From Azospirillum humicireducens (GTDB lineage: Bacteria; Pseudomonadota; Alphaproteobacteria; Azospirillales; Azospirillaceae), in contig NZ_CP015285.1 in assembly GCF_001639105.2 (NCBI RefSeq), forward strand, positions 2,906,001 to 2,970,000: 64,000 nt of DNA, read 5' to 3'. The position numbers were made by a program, and so were the translations under genes. The notes under the pieces were generated by a model. It searched no databases. It had not been told where the DNA came from and worked only from the letters and a program-made list of their open reading frames with translations. Positions 39,974-49,255 of the stretch are shown here, piece after piece (position 1 is the first letter of the stretch; each line of letters opens with the position of its first letter).

Positions 39974-41387
39974 CGCACCGGATTTCGCCGCCGCCTCGCG
40001 CGCAGCGCTGGCCGACCCCCAGCTGCGCGGCAACTTCCGCCGCGCCATGGATGGCTTGATGAGCAAGCGCGCCGCCCAGTTCGCCGATGCCGGCGAATGG
40101 ACTGGCGTGCGGGCGCTCGCCGCCTCGGTCCGGCTGCGCGCCCTGTCGAAGCTGCCGGAGCTGCTGGAAAAGCTGGAGGAGACCTGCACCCGCAACGGCA
40201 TCACCGTCCATTGGGCCGCCACCACCGACGAGGCCAACGCCATCGCGCTCGACATCCTGCACCGGGTCGATGCCAAGCTGGTGGTCAAGGGCAAGTCGAT
40301 GGTGACGGAGGAGATGCACCTGAACGCCGTTCTGGAAAAGGACGGCATCGAGGTGCTGGAAAGCGACCTCGGCGAATACATCGTGCAGCTGGACGGCACC
40401 ATGCCGTCGCACATCATCATGCCGGCGATCCACCTGAACACCAAACAGATCGCCCATCTGTTCAAGCGCAAGATCAAGGACGCCGAGAGCCGCGAGGATG
40501 CGGCCTATCTGACCGACCTCGCCCGCCGGGTGCTACGCGCCAAGTTCCAGGCCGCCGATGTCGGCATGTCCGGCGTCAACGCCGCGGTGGCGGAAACCGG
40601 CACCCTCTGCCTGATCGAGAATGAGGGCAACGGCCGCATGTGCACCACGGTGCCGCCGGTCCACATCGCCTTCATGGGGCTGGAGAAGGTGGTGGAAAAG
40701 CTGGAGGACGTGCCGCCGGTGATCAGCCTGCTGCCGCGCTCCGCCACCGGCCAGCCGATCACCACCTACGTCAACATGATCTCCGGCCCTCGCAAGGACG
40801 GTGAGAAGGACGGCCCGCGCGAGGTGCATCTGGTCATCCTCGACAATGGCCGCTCCAGCATCTACGCCGACCCGGAACTGCGCGACACGCTGCGCTGCAT
40901 CCGCTGCGGCGCCTGCATGAACCATTGCCCGGTCTACACCAAGGTCGGCGGCCATGCCTATGAGGCGCCCTATCCCGGCCCGATCGGCAAGATCCTGGTG
41001 CCGCAGATCGAGGGGTTGGCCAAGCGCGGCGCCATGCCCCACGCCTGCACCATGTGCAACGCCTGCGTCGAGATCTGCCCGGTGAAGATCCCAATCGTCG
41101 AGATCATGGGACGCCTGCGGGTCGAGGCAGTGAAGCCCGGCGGTGCGGTGAAGGACGGCGGCGCCAAGGCCAGCCGGACGGAAGCAATGGTGTGGAGCGG
41201 CTGGGCGGCGATGAACGCCTCCCCCACCGCCTACCGCGTCGCCACGCTGGCGATGAGCAAACTCGGCAATGCGGCGCCCTCGTCGCTGCCCCTGCTGAAG
41301 GAGTGGACGAACGTCCGCACCAAGCCGCGCTTCGCCGGCCGCACCCTGCACGACCTCGCCCGCGCCAAGGGGGTTCCCGATGTCTGA
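39963..41387 (+). CDS. lldF: LldF/LutB iron-sulfur subunit of L-lactate dehydrogenase complex
   Basis: A 474-residue protein: an N-terminal LUD domain (DAKLVVKGKSMVTEEMHLN, AAVAETGTLCLIENEGNGR) followed by two 4Fe-4S clusters, CIRCGACMNHCPVY from Cys312 and CTMCNACVEICPVK from Cys362, and a C-terminal DUF3390-like tail. This matches LutB/LldF/YkgF. It overlaps lldE by 11 bases and lldG by 8, so expression is tightly coupled. It passes electrons from lactate oxidation towards the respiratory chain; the direct acceptor is not known from sequence. Confidence 0.94.
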   Translation: MDGNAPDFAAASRAALADPQLRGNFRRAMDGLMSKRAAQFADAGEWTGVRALAASVRLRALSKLPELLEKLEETCTRNGITVHWAATTDEANAIALDILHRVDAKLVVKGKSMVTEEMHLNAVLEKDGIEVLESDLGEYIVQLDGTMPSHIIMPAIHLNTKQIAHLFKRKIKDAESREDAAYLTDLARRVLRAKFQAADVGMSGVNAAVAETGTLCLIENEGNGRMCTTVPPVHIAFMGLEKVVEKLEDVPPVISLLPRSATGQPITTYVNMISGPRKDGEKDGPREVHLVILDNGRSSIYADPELRDTLRCIRCGACMNHCPVYTKVGGHAYEAPYPGPIGKILVPQIEGLAKRGAMPHACTMCNACVEICPVKIPIVEIMGRLRVEAVKPGGAVKDGGAKASRTEAMVWSGWAAMNASPTAYRVATLAMSKLGNAAPSSLPLLKEWTNVRTKPRFAGRTLHDLARAKGVPDV

Positions 41388-42045
41388 CGCCCGCAGCTCC
41401 ATCCTGACGAAACTGCGCGCCACCCGCGACGCCCACCCGCTGCCCCCGCCCGCATCGGACTTCGCGCCGATCGAGGCGAAGCGCTGGCCGCCGGAGGAGC
41501 GCCTGCCCCGCATCCGCCGCCTGATGGAGGCTGTGCATACGGAGTTCATCGACGCAACCGAGGCCGATTGGCCGGTCGTGCTTCGGGAGTTCCTCGCGCG
41601 GGAGGGGGTGGAGTCGCTGCTCTACGCGCCGGCGACTGAGGCGGGGAAGCGGCTGGTCGAGGGATGGGAGTCGGCAGCGAACCCCACCCTCATCCCCTAC
41701 GACCGCCCGCTCGAAGACCTCAAGCCCCAGCTGTTCGAGTCCATCGAGGCCGGCTTCACCACCACCCGCGGCGCCATCGCCGAGACCGGCAGCCTGATCC
41801 TGTGGCCCACCGCCGAGGAGCCGCGCACGCTCTCGCTGGTCCCGCACATCCACATCGCGCTGCTGCGCACCGACGCCCTCTATGACACCTTCCTGCAGGC
41901 GATGCGCGAGCAGGGATGGGCACAGGCGATGCCGACCAACGTGCTGCTGGTGTCCGGCCCCAGCAAGACCGCCGACATCGAGCAGACGCTGGCCTACGGC
42001 GTCCACGGTCCGAAGCGGCTGGTCGTCCTGGTGGTCCATCCATGA
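41380..42045 (+). CDS. lldG: LldG/LutC subunit (LUD domain)
   Basis: A 221-residue LUD-domain protein of the LutC/LldG/YkgG family. The core AGFTTTRGAIAETGSLILWP and VPHIHIALLRTDALYDTF, ending in GPSKTADIEQTLAYGVHGPK, is diagnostic. It completes the LldEFG set. Its start overlaps lldF by 8 bases. Its stop TGA overlaps the ATG of a further small ORF, suggesting that the operon continues one gene beyond the usual three. Confidence 0.93.
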   Translation: MSDARSSILTKLRATRDAHPLPPPASDFAPIEAKRWPPEERLPRIRRLMEAVHTEFIDATEADWPVVLREFLAREGVESLLYAPATEAGKRLVEGWESAANPTLIPYDRPLEDLKPQLFESIEAGFTTTRGAIAETGSLILWPTAEEPRTLSLVPHIHIALLRTDALYDTFLQAMREQGWAQAMPTNVLLVSGPSKTADIEQTLAYGVHGPKRLVVLVVHP

Positions 42046-42299
42046 CCACCCGCCCAACCAACGAGCCGGCGACCCGGCTCTACGAGGCGATCCTGCATCT
42101 CAGGCGCCTCGGCCACCGGGTGGAGAAATGCGAAGGGCGGCGCGGGCGACATCGGCTGGATGGGGCCGAAATCGCCGACGCCGCCCTTCTGGAGCTGGCG
42201 ATGACCCGCGTCCGCCGGGCGGCGCGGGCCGCACTTCCGGGTCAGGCCGGACGCACCGCCGCCGGGCGCGACACCGTCACCGCCGGCTTGCGGCCGTAG
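42042..42299 (+). CDS. Small basic protein coupled to lldG, unknown
   Basis: An 85-residue ORF whose ATG overlaps the lldG stop (ATGA), which is the main reason to accept it. The protein is basic and helical-looking ([38 protein letters not shown]), with a single cysteine. The first half has the look of a small helix-turn-helix-like or RNA-binding protein but matches nothing I can name. Its last 58 bases overlap the 3' end of the convergent dadA gene, so the C-terminal 20 residues are constrained by dadA. It may be real or an opportunistic frame. Confidence 0.5.
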   Translation: MTTRPTNEPATRLYEAILHLRRLGHRVEKCEGRRGRHRLDGAEIADAALLELAMTRVRRAARAALPGQAGRTAAGRDTVTAGLRP

Positions 42300-43543
42300 C
42301 GCTCGACGCTGAGGCCTTCCATGTCGATGTCGGTCTGGCGGCCGCTGACCAGGTCGGCCAGAACGCGGGCGGAGCCGGCGGACATCGTCCAGCCCAGAGT
42401 TCCGTGGCCGGTGTTGAGATAGAGGTTGCGGACATGGGTCGGCCCCAGGATCGGCGTGCCGTCCGGCGTGTTGGGACGCAGGCCGGTCCAGAATTCCGCC
42501 TTCGACAGGTCGCCGCCCTTCGGGAACAGGTCGCTGACCACATGGTCCAGCGGCCCGCGGCGCTTCTCGCGCAGGGTCAGGTCGAAACCGGTCAGCTCCG
42601 CCGTGCCGCCGACGCGGATGCGGTCGCCCAGCCGGGTGACGGCGATCTTGTGCGTCTCGTCCATCACCGTCGATTCCGGGGCGTGGGCGGCATCGGTGAT
42701 CGGCAGGGTCAGCGAATAGCCCTTCACTGGATAGACCGGCAGGTCGATGCCGAGCGGCTTCACCAGCTTCGGCGAATAGCTGCCCATGGCGACGATGTAG
42801 CTGTCGGCGGTCAGCGTGCCTTCGTCGGTCAGGACGCCGGTGATCTTGCGCCCGTCGCTCTCAAGCCCGCGGATGGAGACGCCGTAGCGGAACTCCACAC
42901 CGCGCTTGGCGGCATAGGCTGCCAGCTTGGCTGTGAACTGGAAGCAGTCACCGGTCTCGTCGCCCGGCAGATGCAGAGCGCCGACCAGCTTGTCCTTCAC
43001 ATGGGCCAAGGCCGGCTCGACCGAGGTCAGGCCGTCGCGGTCGAACAGGCTGTAGGGAACGCCATAACGCTCCAGCACCGCCATGTCGTAGCCGGCGGCG
43101 TCCATCTGCTTCTGGGTGCGGAAGACCTGCAGCGTGCCCTGGGTGCGCTCGTCATAGGTGATGCCGGTTTCGGCGCGCAGAGCCTTCAGGCAGTCGCGGC
43201 TGTATTCGGCGACGCGGACCATCCGGCCCTTGTTGAGCTGGTAGCTCGCCTCGTTGGCGTTGGCCAGCAGCTTCAGGCACCAGGACCACATCGCCGGATC
43301 CAGCTTCGGCCGGACCACCAGCGGCGAATGCTTCATCAGCATCCACTTGGCGGCCTTCAGCATCAGCCCCGGCGCCGCCCAGGGAGCGGAATAGCCCGGC
43401 GATACCTCGCCCGCGTTGGCATAGCTGGTCTCCAGCGCCGGGCCGGCCTGACGGTCCAGCACGGTCACCTCATGCCCGGCACGCGCCAGATAATAGGCGG
43501 TGGTGACACCGATGACGCCGCTGCCCAGAACGATCACGCGCAT
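42242..43543 (-). CDS. dadA: D-amino acid dehydrogenase, small-subunit type
   Basis: A 433-residue FAD-dependent quinone reductase that oxidatively deaminates D-amino acids (notably D-alanine). The N-terminal Rossmann motif [20 protein letters not shown], then [20 protein letters not shown] and the C-terminal [20 protein letters not shown] are typical DadA. Start ATG 43543 has GGAG 8 bases upstream; an extension to 43558 is not needed. No alanine racemase (dadX) follows. A near-consensus sigma-54 promoter lies about 50 bases upstream, with TyrR-like boxes behind it, and the activator gene is divergent. It is therefore probably induced by an amino acid through that activator. Confidence 0.94.
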   Translation of the reverse strand: MRVIVLGSGVIGVTTAYYLARAGHEVTVLDRQAGPALETSYANAGEVSPGYSAPWAAPGLMLKAAKWMLMKHSPLVVRPKLDPAMWSWCLKLLANANEASYQLNKGRMVRVAEYSRDCLKALRAETGITYDERTQGTLQVFRTQKQMDAAGYDMAVLERYGVPYSLFDRDGLTSVEPALAHVKDKLVGALHLPGDETGDCFQFTAKLAAYAAKRGVEFRYGVSIRGLESDGRKITGVLTDEGTLTADSYIVAMGSYSPKLVKPLGIDLPVYPVKGYSLTLPITDAAHAPESTVMDETHKIAVTRLGDRIRVGGTAELTGFDLTLREKRRGPLDHVVSDLFPKGGDLSKAEFWTGLRPNTPDGTPILGPTHVRNLYLNTGHGTLGWTMSAGSARVLADLVSGRQTDIDMEGLSVERYGRKPAVTVSRPAAVRPA

Positions 43544-43592
43544 GAGACTGGCTCCCAAGGGGATGGATGACTTCGCTTGGAGTGGGTGGTTC

Positions 43593-43607
43593 GCAAGGGG
43601 CGTGCCA
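43593..43607 (-). promoter_or_regulatory. Sigma-54 (-24/-12) promoter of dadA
   Basis: Read on the minus strand the sequence is TGGCACGCCCCTTGC, matching the consensus TGGCACG-N4-TTGC at all fixed positions with correct spacing. It points towards dadA; transcription should begin near 43581, leaving a leader of about 38 bases that includes the ribosome site. Confidence 0.8.
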
Positions 43608-43660
43608 GAGGGGAAAATGGCGGATTTGCTGGGATCTGGGGGAATTGGCGGGGAGCGATG

Positions 43661-43678
43661 TGTATGCGTGGGTTTACA
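43661..43678. promoter_or_regulatory. TyrR-box-like site 1
   Basis: TGTATG-N6-TTTACA against the TyrR consensus TGTAAA-N6-TTTACA: ten of twelve defined bases match, with the essential G and C 14 bases apart. It lies about 55 bases upstream of the dadA -24 element, a normal distance for an enhancer-bound activator. Confidence 0.55.
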
Positions 43679-43729
43679 GGAAAAAGAGGATGAAGGCCAT
43701 TTTTGTTGAAAAACAAAGACTTGAGTGCA

Positions 43730-43747
43730 TGTAAAGATTTTGATACG
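43730..43747. promoter_or_regulatory. TyrR-box-like site 2
   Basis: TGTAAA-N6-GATACG: the left half is perfect and the right half is weak (three of six), with the essential G/C pair kept. Its centre is 69 bases from site 1. It is nearer to the activator gene and may mediate its autoregulation. Between the boxes, TTTGTT (43702-43707) and AACAAA (43712-43717) form an AT-rich hairpin that could be a bend or IHF-like region. Confidence 0.35.
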
Positions 43748-43803
43748 GCGTAACGATTTCTATACAGTGGTTGCCAAGTGCCTCTCCCCCAGCATTGCCC
43801 CCC

Positions 43804-45345
43804 ATGCGCATCGAAGTCACCTTCACCGACCGTGTCGGCATCGCCCATGAGATCCTCGCCGTGCTGGCGCTGCGCCGGCTCAACGTCGTCGGCGTCGAGG
43901 TCGATCCGCCGCTGATCCACATCGACGCCCCCGGCCTCGATCCGGCGGCGCTGCCCGCCCTGTCGGACGCGCTGCAACGCATCGCCGGCGTTCGGGCGGT
44001 GGCCGCCATCGACATGTTGCCGGGCACGCGGCGGCGGCTGCATCTCGACGCGCTGCTCGCCGCCCTGCCCGACCCGGTGCTGGCAGTCGACCGCGGGGGC
44101 CGGATCGTGGTGGCGAGCGCCGCCGCCGCCCAAGTCGCCGGACTGCCGGAATCGCGGCTGGCCGGCCGCGACCTCGGCGAGCTGTTGGACGAACCCGGCC
44201 TGACGCGCGAGTTGGCCGACGGCGGATTCCGCATGTCAGGCCGCGAGGTGACGCTGAACGGCCAGCCCTTCCTGCTGGAGGTGACACCCATCGTCGATGT
44301 CGAAGCGGCGGGCGCCGTGATCTCCCTGTTCACGCCGTCGCGCCTGGGCGAGCGGCTCGACGCCATCCAGAATTTCGACGATTTGGGTCTGGGCGGCGGC
44401 TTCGACCGCATCCTCGGCGAATCGCCACCGGTGCGGGCCCTGAAGGCGCGCGCCGCGCGCGTCGCCGCCATGGAGGCGCCGCTGCTGATCCTGGGCGAGA
44501 CGGGGACCGGCAAGGAGCTGATCGCCCATGCCTGCCACCGCGCCAGCCCGCGCCGCGACAAGCCCTTCCTGGCGCTGAACTGCGCCGCGGTGCCGGAGAA
44601 TCTGGCGGAGAGCGAACTGTTCGGCTACGCCCCCGGCTCCTTCACCGGGGCGCAGCGCGGCGGCAAGCCCGGCCTGCTGGAACTCGCCCATGGCGGCACC
44701 GTCTTCCTCGACGAGATCGGCGAGATGTCGGCCTATCTCCAGGCAAAGCTGCTGCGCTTCCTCAATGACGGCAGCTTCCGCCGGGTGGGCGGCGAGCGCG
44801 AGCAGAAGGTGGATGTCCGCGTCATCAGCGCCACCCACCGCTCGCTCGAGGCGATGGTCGCCGACCACAGCTTCCGCGAGGACCTGTTCTACCGCCTGAA
44901 CGTGCTGACGCTGGATGTCCCGCCATTGCGGGAGCGTGGGCAGGACATCCTGCTGCTGGCCCGCCATTTCATCGCCCGCGCCGCGGCGCAGGCCCGCCGT
45001 CCGCCCGGCCGGCTGACCCCGGCGGCGGCGGCGGCACTGCTCGCCAACCGCTGGCCCGGCAATGTCCGCCAGTTGGAGAACGTCATCTTCCGCGCCGTGA
45101 CCATGAGCGACGGCGGCGCGTTGGACGCTGCCGACCTGGAACTGGCCGGGGCCGGCATGCAGTCCGCCGAGTTGCAGGCAGAGGACGCCGAAAACTGGGA
45201 GGAGGCGGTGGACGGCTTCGAACGGTCGCTGCTGCGCCGGCTCTATCCGCGTTTCCCGTCCAGCCGCAAGCTGGCGGCGCGGCTGAACACCTCGCACACC
45301 ATGATCGCCAACAAGCTGCGGAAATACGGCATTCCGGAGCGGTGA
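43804..45345 (+). CDS. TyrR/PhhR-type sigma-54 activator (ACT-PAS-AAA+-HTH)
   Basis: A 513-residue regulator closely matching TyrR in order: ACT domain (1-75; [20 protein letters not shown]), PAS (about 80-190), AAA+ domain with Walker [13 protein letters not shown] and Walker [14 protein letters not shown], and a C-terminal TyrR-type helix-turn-helix ([20 protein letters not shown]). Enterobacterial TyrR has lost the sigma-54 contact loop, but here it reads GSFTGA, close to GAFTGA, as in Pseudomonas PhhR. Together with the sigma-54 promoter of the divergent dadA, this suggests true sigma-54 activation. Amino-acid ligands would bind the ACT/AAA+ regions. ATG 43804 matches the TyrR N-terminus; a TTG at 43771 is less likely. 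Confidence 0.9.
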   Translation: MRIEVTFTDRVGIAHEILAVLALRRLNVVGVEVDPPLIHIDAPGLDPAALPALSDALQRIAGVRAVAAIDMLPGTRRRLHLDALLAALPDPVLAVDRGGRIVVASAAAAQVAGLPESRLAGRDLGELLDEPGLTRELADGGFRMSGREVTLNGQPFLLEVTPIVDVEAAGAVISLFTPSRLGERLDAIQNFDDLGLGGGFDRILGESPPVRALKARAARVAAMEAPLLILGETGTGKELIAHACHRASPRRDKPFLALNCAAVPENLAESELFGYAPGSFTGAQRGGKPGLLELAHGGTVFLDEIGEMSAYLQAKLLRFLNDGSFRRVGGEREQKVDVRVISATHRSLEAMVADHSFREDLFYRLNVLTLDVPPLRERGQDILLLARHFIARAAAQARRPPGRLTPAAAAALLANRWPGNVRQLENVIFRAVTMSDGGALDAADLELAGAGMQSAELQAEDAENWEEAVDGFERSLLRRLYPRFPSSRKLAARLNTSHTMIANKLRKYGIPER

Positions 45346-45357
45346 CGTGCGCGGTCA

Positions 45358-46137
45358 GTGACCGGATGGCTTCGCCGGAGCGGCGGGCTTTGCGGCCGCC
45401 GGCTTCTCCGGGGTTTTCTCGGCCGGCTTCTCGGTGGCGGCCGCATCCAGCCCCGGCGGCGGACCGCCGAAGGTGATGGTCACTTCGGTCACCGGACCGG
45501 GATCCGGCTGGCTGTGGTGGAAGCTCACCACCTCGCCCGGTGCCAGCACGGGCGCAGACGGTTCGATGGTCCAGCTCTGCAGCGGCTTGTGCTCGGTACC
45601 GAAGGTGATGGCGCGAAGCGGCGGCAGCGCGCGCTCGATGTCGGTGGTGTTGGCGATCTCACCATCCAGCAGCAGGACGGTCTTCCCACCCTCCAGCTTC
45701 TGTTCGGAGCGGATGTTGCGCAGTTCCAACCCAAAGCCCGGCGGCTCGGCCGGCATTCCGATCGTCTCGTAGAAGAGGGCCGCGGGCGGCCAGCCGCGGA
45801 CGATGGCCTCGCGGCCGAAATAGCCGCCGGCCACAGTCCCGGCGACGAGCACTCCGAGCACCGCGAAACCGATCACCGTGCTGCGCGCCGGCTTGGCGCG
45901 CGGTGCCTTGGGCGGCTTCGACTTGCTCTTTCCGGCCGCCTTCTCGGTGGAGTTTGCCGGCCTCGCCGGCCGGATTTCCGTCGGCGCGTCGGGAACCACC
46001 GGATCGGGGTCCGCCCGTTCCGGCATCTGCCACCATGTGTGGCCGCAGCGGGCACAACGGACCTTCCGGCCGTCGGTGCCGAGCGACTCGTCGGACAGGG
46101 TGTAGCGCGTTGAACAGGTCGGGCAGGAAACGATCAT
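45358..46137 (-). CDS. Zinc-ribbon (MJ0042) and DUF3426 membrane protein
   Basis: A 259-residue protein. Residues 1-40 are an MJ0042-type zinc ribbon (VSCPTCSTRYTLSDESLG with two CxxC pairs, the second CARC). A disordered Lys/Pro-rich linker follows to about residue 85. Then comes one membrane helix (TVIGFAVLGVLVAGTVAGGY) and a DUF3426 domain (about 130-225; LRNIRSEQKLEGGKTVLLL) probably outside the membrane, ending in a Pro/Ala/Lys-rich tail. This is a common alphaproteobacterial gene of unknown role, often found beside ftsEX in other genomes, which is not the case here. It converges with the TyrR-like gene, leaving only 12 bases between their ends. Confidence 0.85.
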
Positions 46138-46230
46138 CGCGCCGTCGCAGAAAGGTTACCGCTTGCGTTATAGATAGGAGTGGCCGGCGGCGCAACCGAC
46201 ACCCGACGGACGGCAGCCTGCCCCCTCCCT

Positions 46231-46321
46231 CCCACGCTTGCGCGTGGGCCCCTCCCTCCCCCGCCTGCGGCGGTGGAGGGGAAGAAAGCGGCAGTTCCCT
46301 CTCCCTCGAAGAGGGGGAGGG
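46231..46321. repeat. REP-like cluster of three hairpins
   Basis: Three consecutive inverted repeats in a C/T-rich then G/A-rich stretch: 46231-46248 (CCCACGC/GCGTGGG), 46254-46280 (12-pair stem with one mismatch, loop TGC) and 46297-46321 (11-pair stem with one G-T wobble, loop GAA). They lie between the ETF-QO gene's 3' end and the start of the zinc-ribbon gene. Similar CCCTCTCCC/GGGAGAGGG arms recur at 54926-55006 and 58178-58211, indicating a dispersed intergenic repeat family. Confidence 0.6.
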
Positions 46322-46350
46322 TTAGGGAGGGGGCAAATGCCCCGGCCCCC

Positions 46351-48000
46351 TTACATCCCACCCGGATAGTTCGGCCCCCCGCCGCCTTCCGGCACGACCC
46401 AGTTGATGTTCTGGGTGGGGTCCTTGATGTCGCAGGTCTTGCAGTGGACGCAGTTCTGGGCGTTGATCTGCAGCCGCGGGTCGCTGCCGTCGTCGTTGCG
46501 GACGATCTCGTACACGCCGGCCGGGCAATAGCGCTGCTCCGGCGCGTCGTAGAGCGCCAGATTGACGCTGATCGGCACCGACTTGTCCTTCAGCGTCAGA
46601 TGCGCCGGCTGGTCTTCCTCATGGTTGGTGTTGGACAGGTAGACCGAGGACAGGCGGTCGAAGCTGACCTTGCCGTCCGGCTTGGGGTAGGCGATCTTCG
46701 GCGCCTCGCTGGCCTTCACCAGGGTGGTGTGGTCGGCATGGTGCTTCAGCGTCCAGGGCGACTTGCCCTTGAGCGCCGTCTCGTAGGCGGCATTCGCCAG
46801 ACCGGCCCACAGGCCCTTCTGGAAGCCGGGGCGGATGTTGCGGACGGCATGCAGCTCCGACCAGACCCAGGACTGCTTCAGCCGCTCCGGATAGGCGATG
46901 ACCTCGGGGCCGTTGTCGTTGCCGCCGGCCAGATGGTCGAACACCGCCTCGGCCGCGACCATGCCCGACTTCATGGCGGTGTGGTTGCCCTTGATCTTCG
47001 GCACGTTCAGGAAGCCGGCGCCGTCGCCGATGAGGAGGCCGCCGGGGAAGGTCAGCTTGGGGATCGACTGGAAGCCGCCCTCCGACAATGCCCGCGCGCC
47101 ATAGGCCAGACGCCGGCCGCCCTCGAAGGTCGGGCGGATCGCCGGATGGGTCTTGTAGCGCTGGAACTCCTCGAACGGGCTCATGTGCGGATTCCAGTAG
47201 TCGAGGCCGACGACGAAGCCGACCGACACCAGATTCCCTTCCATGTGATACAGCCACGACCCGCCATAGGTCTTGGGGTCCATCGGCCAGCCGATGGTGT
47301 GGACGATCAGGCCCGGCTTCGACTGCGACGGATCGACCTCCCACAGCTCCTTGATGCCGATGCCGTAGGTCTGCGGCTGGCAGTCGCGGCGCAGGTCGAA
47401 CTTGTCGAACAGAGTCTTGGTCAGCGAGCCGCGGCAGCCTTCGGCGAAGATGGTCTGCTTGGCGTGCAGTTCCATGCCGGGCGTGTAGTTGCCGGTCTTC
47501 TCGCCGTCCTTGCCGATGCCCATGTCGCCGGTGGCGACGCCCTTCACGGCACCGTTGTCGTCATACAGCACCTCCGCCGCAGCGAAGCCGGGGTAGATCT
47601 CCACGCCGAGTTCCTCGGCCTGGGTCGCCATCCAGCGGGCCAGATTGCCGAGGCTGATGATGTAGTTGCCGTGGTTGTTCATCTGCGGCGGGGCGAAGGG
47701 CGACTTGTAGGCCTTCGTTTCCGTCAGGAACAGGAAATGGTCCTCGCGCGCCGGGGTGGTGAGGGGGGCGCCCTTTTCCTTCCAGTCGGGGATCAGCTCC
47801 TGCAGCGCATGCGGTTCGAAGACGGCGCCGGACAGCAGGTGGGCGCCGACCTCCGACCCCTTCTCGATCACACAGACGCTGAGTTCCTGCCCGGTCTCGA
47901 CCGCGCGCTGCCGCAGACGGATCGCCGCGCTCAGGCCCGACGGGCCGGCGCCGACGATCAGAACATCGTATTCCATGACCTCGCGCGGTTCGCGTTCCAT
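46351..48000 (-). CDS. Electron-transfer flavoprotein-ubiquinone oxidoreductase
   Basis: A 549-residue ETF-QO, which passes electrons from ETF (fatty-acid, amino-acid and choline oxidation) to ubiquinone at the membrane. N-terminal FAD motif [19 protein letters not shown]; central [19 protein letters not shown] and [14 protein letters not shown]-terminal 4Fe-4S ligands in YCPAGVYE and [18 protein letters not shown], just as in the mitochondrial enzyme. ATG 48000 has GGAG 7 bases upstream; in-frame TTG and GTG codons precede it. It is divergent from the uracil-DNA glycosylase gene, with three inverted repeats in the shared region. etfAB genes are not in the window. Confidence 0.95.
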   Translation of the reverse strand: MEREPREVMEYDVLIVGAGPSGLSAAIRLRQRAVETGQELSVCVIEKGSEVGAHLLSGAVFEPHALQELIPDWKEKGAPLTTPAREDHFLFLTETKAYKSPFAPPQMNNHGNYIISLGNLARWMATQAEELGVEIYPGFAAAEVLYDDNGAVKGVATGDMGIGKDGEKTGNYTPGMELHAKQTIFAEGCRGSLTKTLFDKFDLRRDCQPQTYGIGIKELWEVDPSQSKPGLIVHTIGWPMDPKTYGGSWLYHMEGNLVSVGFVVGLDYWNPHMSPFEEFQRYKTHPAIRPTFEGGRRLAYGARALSEGGFQSIPKLTFPGGLLIGDGAGFLNVPKIKGNHTAMKSGMVAAEAVFDHLAGGNDNGPEVIAYPERLKQSWVWSELHAVRNIRPGFQKGLWAGLANAAYETALKGKSPWTLKHHADHTTLVKASEAPKIAYPKPDGKVSFDRLSSVYLSNTNHEEDQPAHLTLKDKSVPISVNLALYDAPEQRYCPAGVYEIVRNDDGSDPRLQINAQNCVHCKTCDIKDPTQNINWVVPEGGGGPNYPGGM

Positions 48001-48068
48001 CACCAAACTCCCCCACCGTCTTGTTTTGGTACTGTTTCCCTCGGGACGCCCTATGGTGTTTTGCGGGC

Positions 48069-48140
48069 GCGTGCTTGTAGCACGCTTTGCACCGCACCCA
48101 AATTGGGTATCTGGACATGTAAGACCACACGATCTGTGGT
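48069..48140. promoter_or_regulatory. Three inverted repeats in the ETF-QO/UDG divergent region
   Basis: GCGTGC-N5-GCACGC (48069-48085), ACCCAA-A-TTGGGT (48096-48108) and ACCACA-N5-TGTGGT (48124-48140) follow one another at roughly 28-base centre spacing, ending 11 bases before the glycosylase start. The even spacing suggests several operators or structured leader RNA; no regulator is known. Confidence 0.4.
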
Positions 48141-48151
48141 AAGGTCAAACG

Positions 48152-49033
48152 ATGATTGACGTATGCGACATCCTCGACGCGCTGCGCTGGCATGCCGATA
48201 TCGGCTGTGACGAGGCCATCGGCGACGAGCCGACCGACTGGGCCACACTGGCCGCCCGGCCGGCGGCGCGCGCCATGCCTGCGGGCGCCAATGCGCCGAC
48301 CGGTGTCGGAATGGGTGCCGCGGCGATGCGCGGCCCGGCGCCGACTCGGCCCCCCACCCCCGCGCCGCCGCGGCCTGCCGCACTCTTCCCCTCCCCCGAC
48401 CAGCCGTTGGGCGCCAGCGAAGCCGGCATCCAGGCACGCGCCCGTGCGCATGAGGCGCAGACCCTGGAAGCGCTGGAGACGGCGTTGCGCAGCTTCGACG
48501 GCTGCCCGCTGAAGGCCACCGCGATGAACACCGTCTTCGCCGACGGCAACCCGCAAGCGCCGGTCATGCTGATCGGCGAGGCGCCGGGCGAGGACGAGGA
48601 CCGGCAGGGCAAGCCGTTCGTCGGGGTCAGCGGCAAGCTGCTGGACCGCATGCTGGCGCAGATCGGCCTGGACCGCGGCAAGGTCTACATCACCAACATC
48701 CTGCCCTGGCGTCCGCCCGGCAACCGCAGCCCGACCCAGGCCGAAATCGCCGCCTGCCTGCCCTTCCTGGAACGGCATGTCGAACTGGTGCGGCCGAAGC
48801 TGCTGGTGGCGCTGGGCGGCGTGTCGGCCAAGACACTGCTCAACCGGCCGGAGGGAATCACCCGCCTGCGCGGGCAATGGCGGTCCTATGAGGGAACCGG
48901 TACGCCCGTGCCGCTGATGCCGATGCTCCATCCGGCCTACCTCTTGCGCAACCCTGTCGCGAAGCGGGAAGCGTGGCGGGACATGCTTGCGCTGCGGCAA
49001 AAGATCGACGAAGAAGACATAAAGTATTCATAA
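48152..49033 (+). CDS. Uracil-DNA glycosylase, family 4/5-like
   Basis: A 293-residue base-excision-repair enzyme removing uracil from DNA. Motif A is [17 protein letters not shown] (Gly142 on), and the second motif is HPAYLLRNP near residue 262. [19 protein letters not shown] is also typical. Family-4 members carry a 4Fe-4S cluster; candidate ligands such as the cysteine in DGCPLK and in EIAACLPF are present, though not all four can be assigned with confidence. The first ~95 residues form a Pro/Ala-rich low-complexity extension common in alphaproteobacterial forms. Divergent from ETF-QO. AAGG lies about 8 bases before ATG 48152. Confidence 0.9.
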   Translation: MIDVCDILDALRWHADIGCDEAIGDEPTDWATLAARPAARAMPAGANAPTGVGMGAAAMRGPAPTRPPTPAPPRPAALFPSPDQPLGASEAGIQARARAHEAQTLEALETALRSFDGCPLKATAMNTVFADGNPQAPVMLIGEAPGEDEDRQGKPFVGVSGKLLDRMLAQIGLDRGKVYITNILPWRPPGNRSPTQAEIAACLPFLERHVELVRPKLLVALGGVSAKTLLNRPEGITRLRGQWRSYEGTGTPVPLMPMLHPAYLLRNPVAKREAWRDMLALRQKIDEEDIKYS

Positions 49034-49255
49034 GATAAAAATCACCGCCGCAATCCAGCCGAAATCGTTCGTGTGACCGGCCAGGTTGCATGACACAAAT
49101 GTAATCCACCCATACCAACAGGCACCTTCCCAACGGACTAAGGCCTTTTTTCCCCATGCCTTAAGCCGTTGTAGAGACTGGCGAATACCGGAACCGACAC
49201 ATTCCGCGCGAATCCGCTGCTTGCGGTTCTCGAACAACTGCGCTATTTCGGAAAA

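Noticed and set aside
46180-48159. 659-codon plus-strand open frame opposite ETF-QO
   Set aside because: A shadow; ETF-QO on the minus strand has FAD and 4Fe-4S motifs in place.
49120-49160. Possible terminator near the T6 run before slt
   Set aside because: The only stem (CCTT/AAGG) is four pairs; not convincing.
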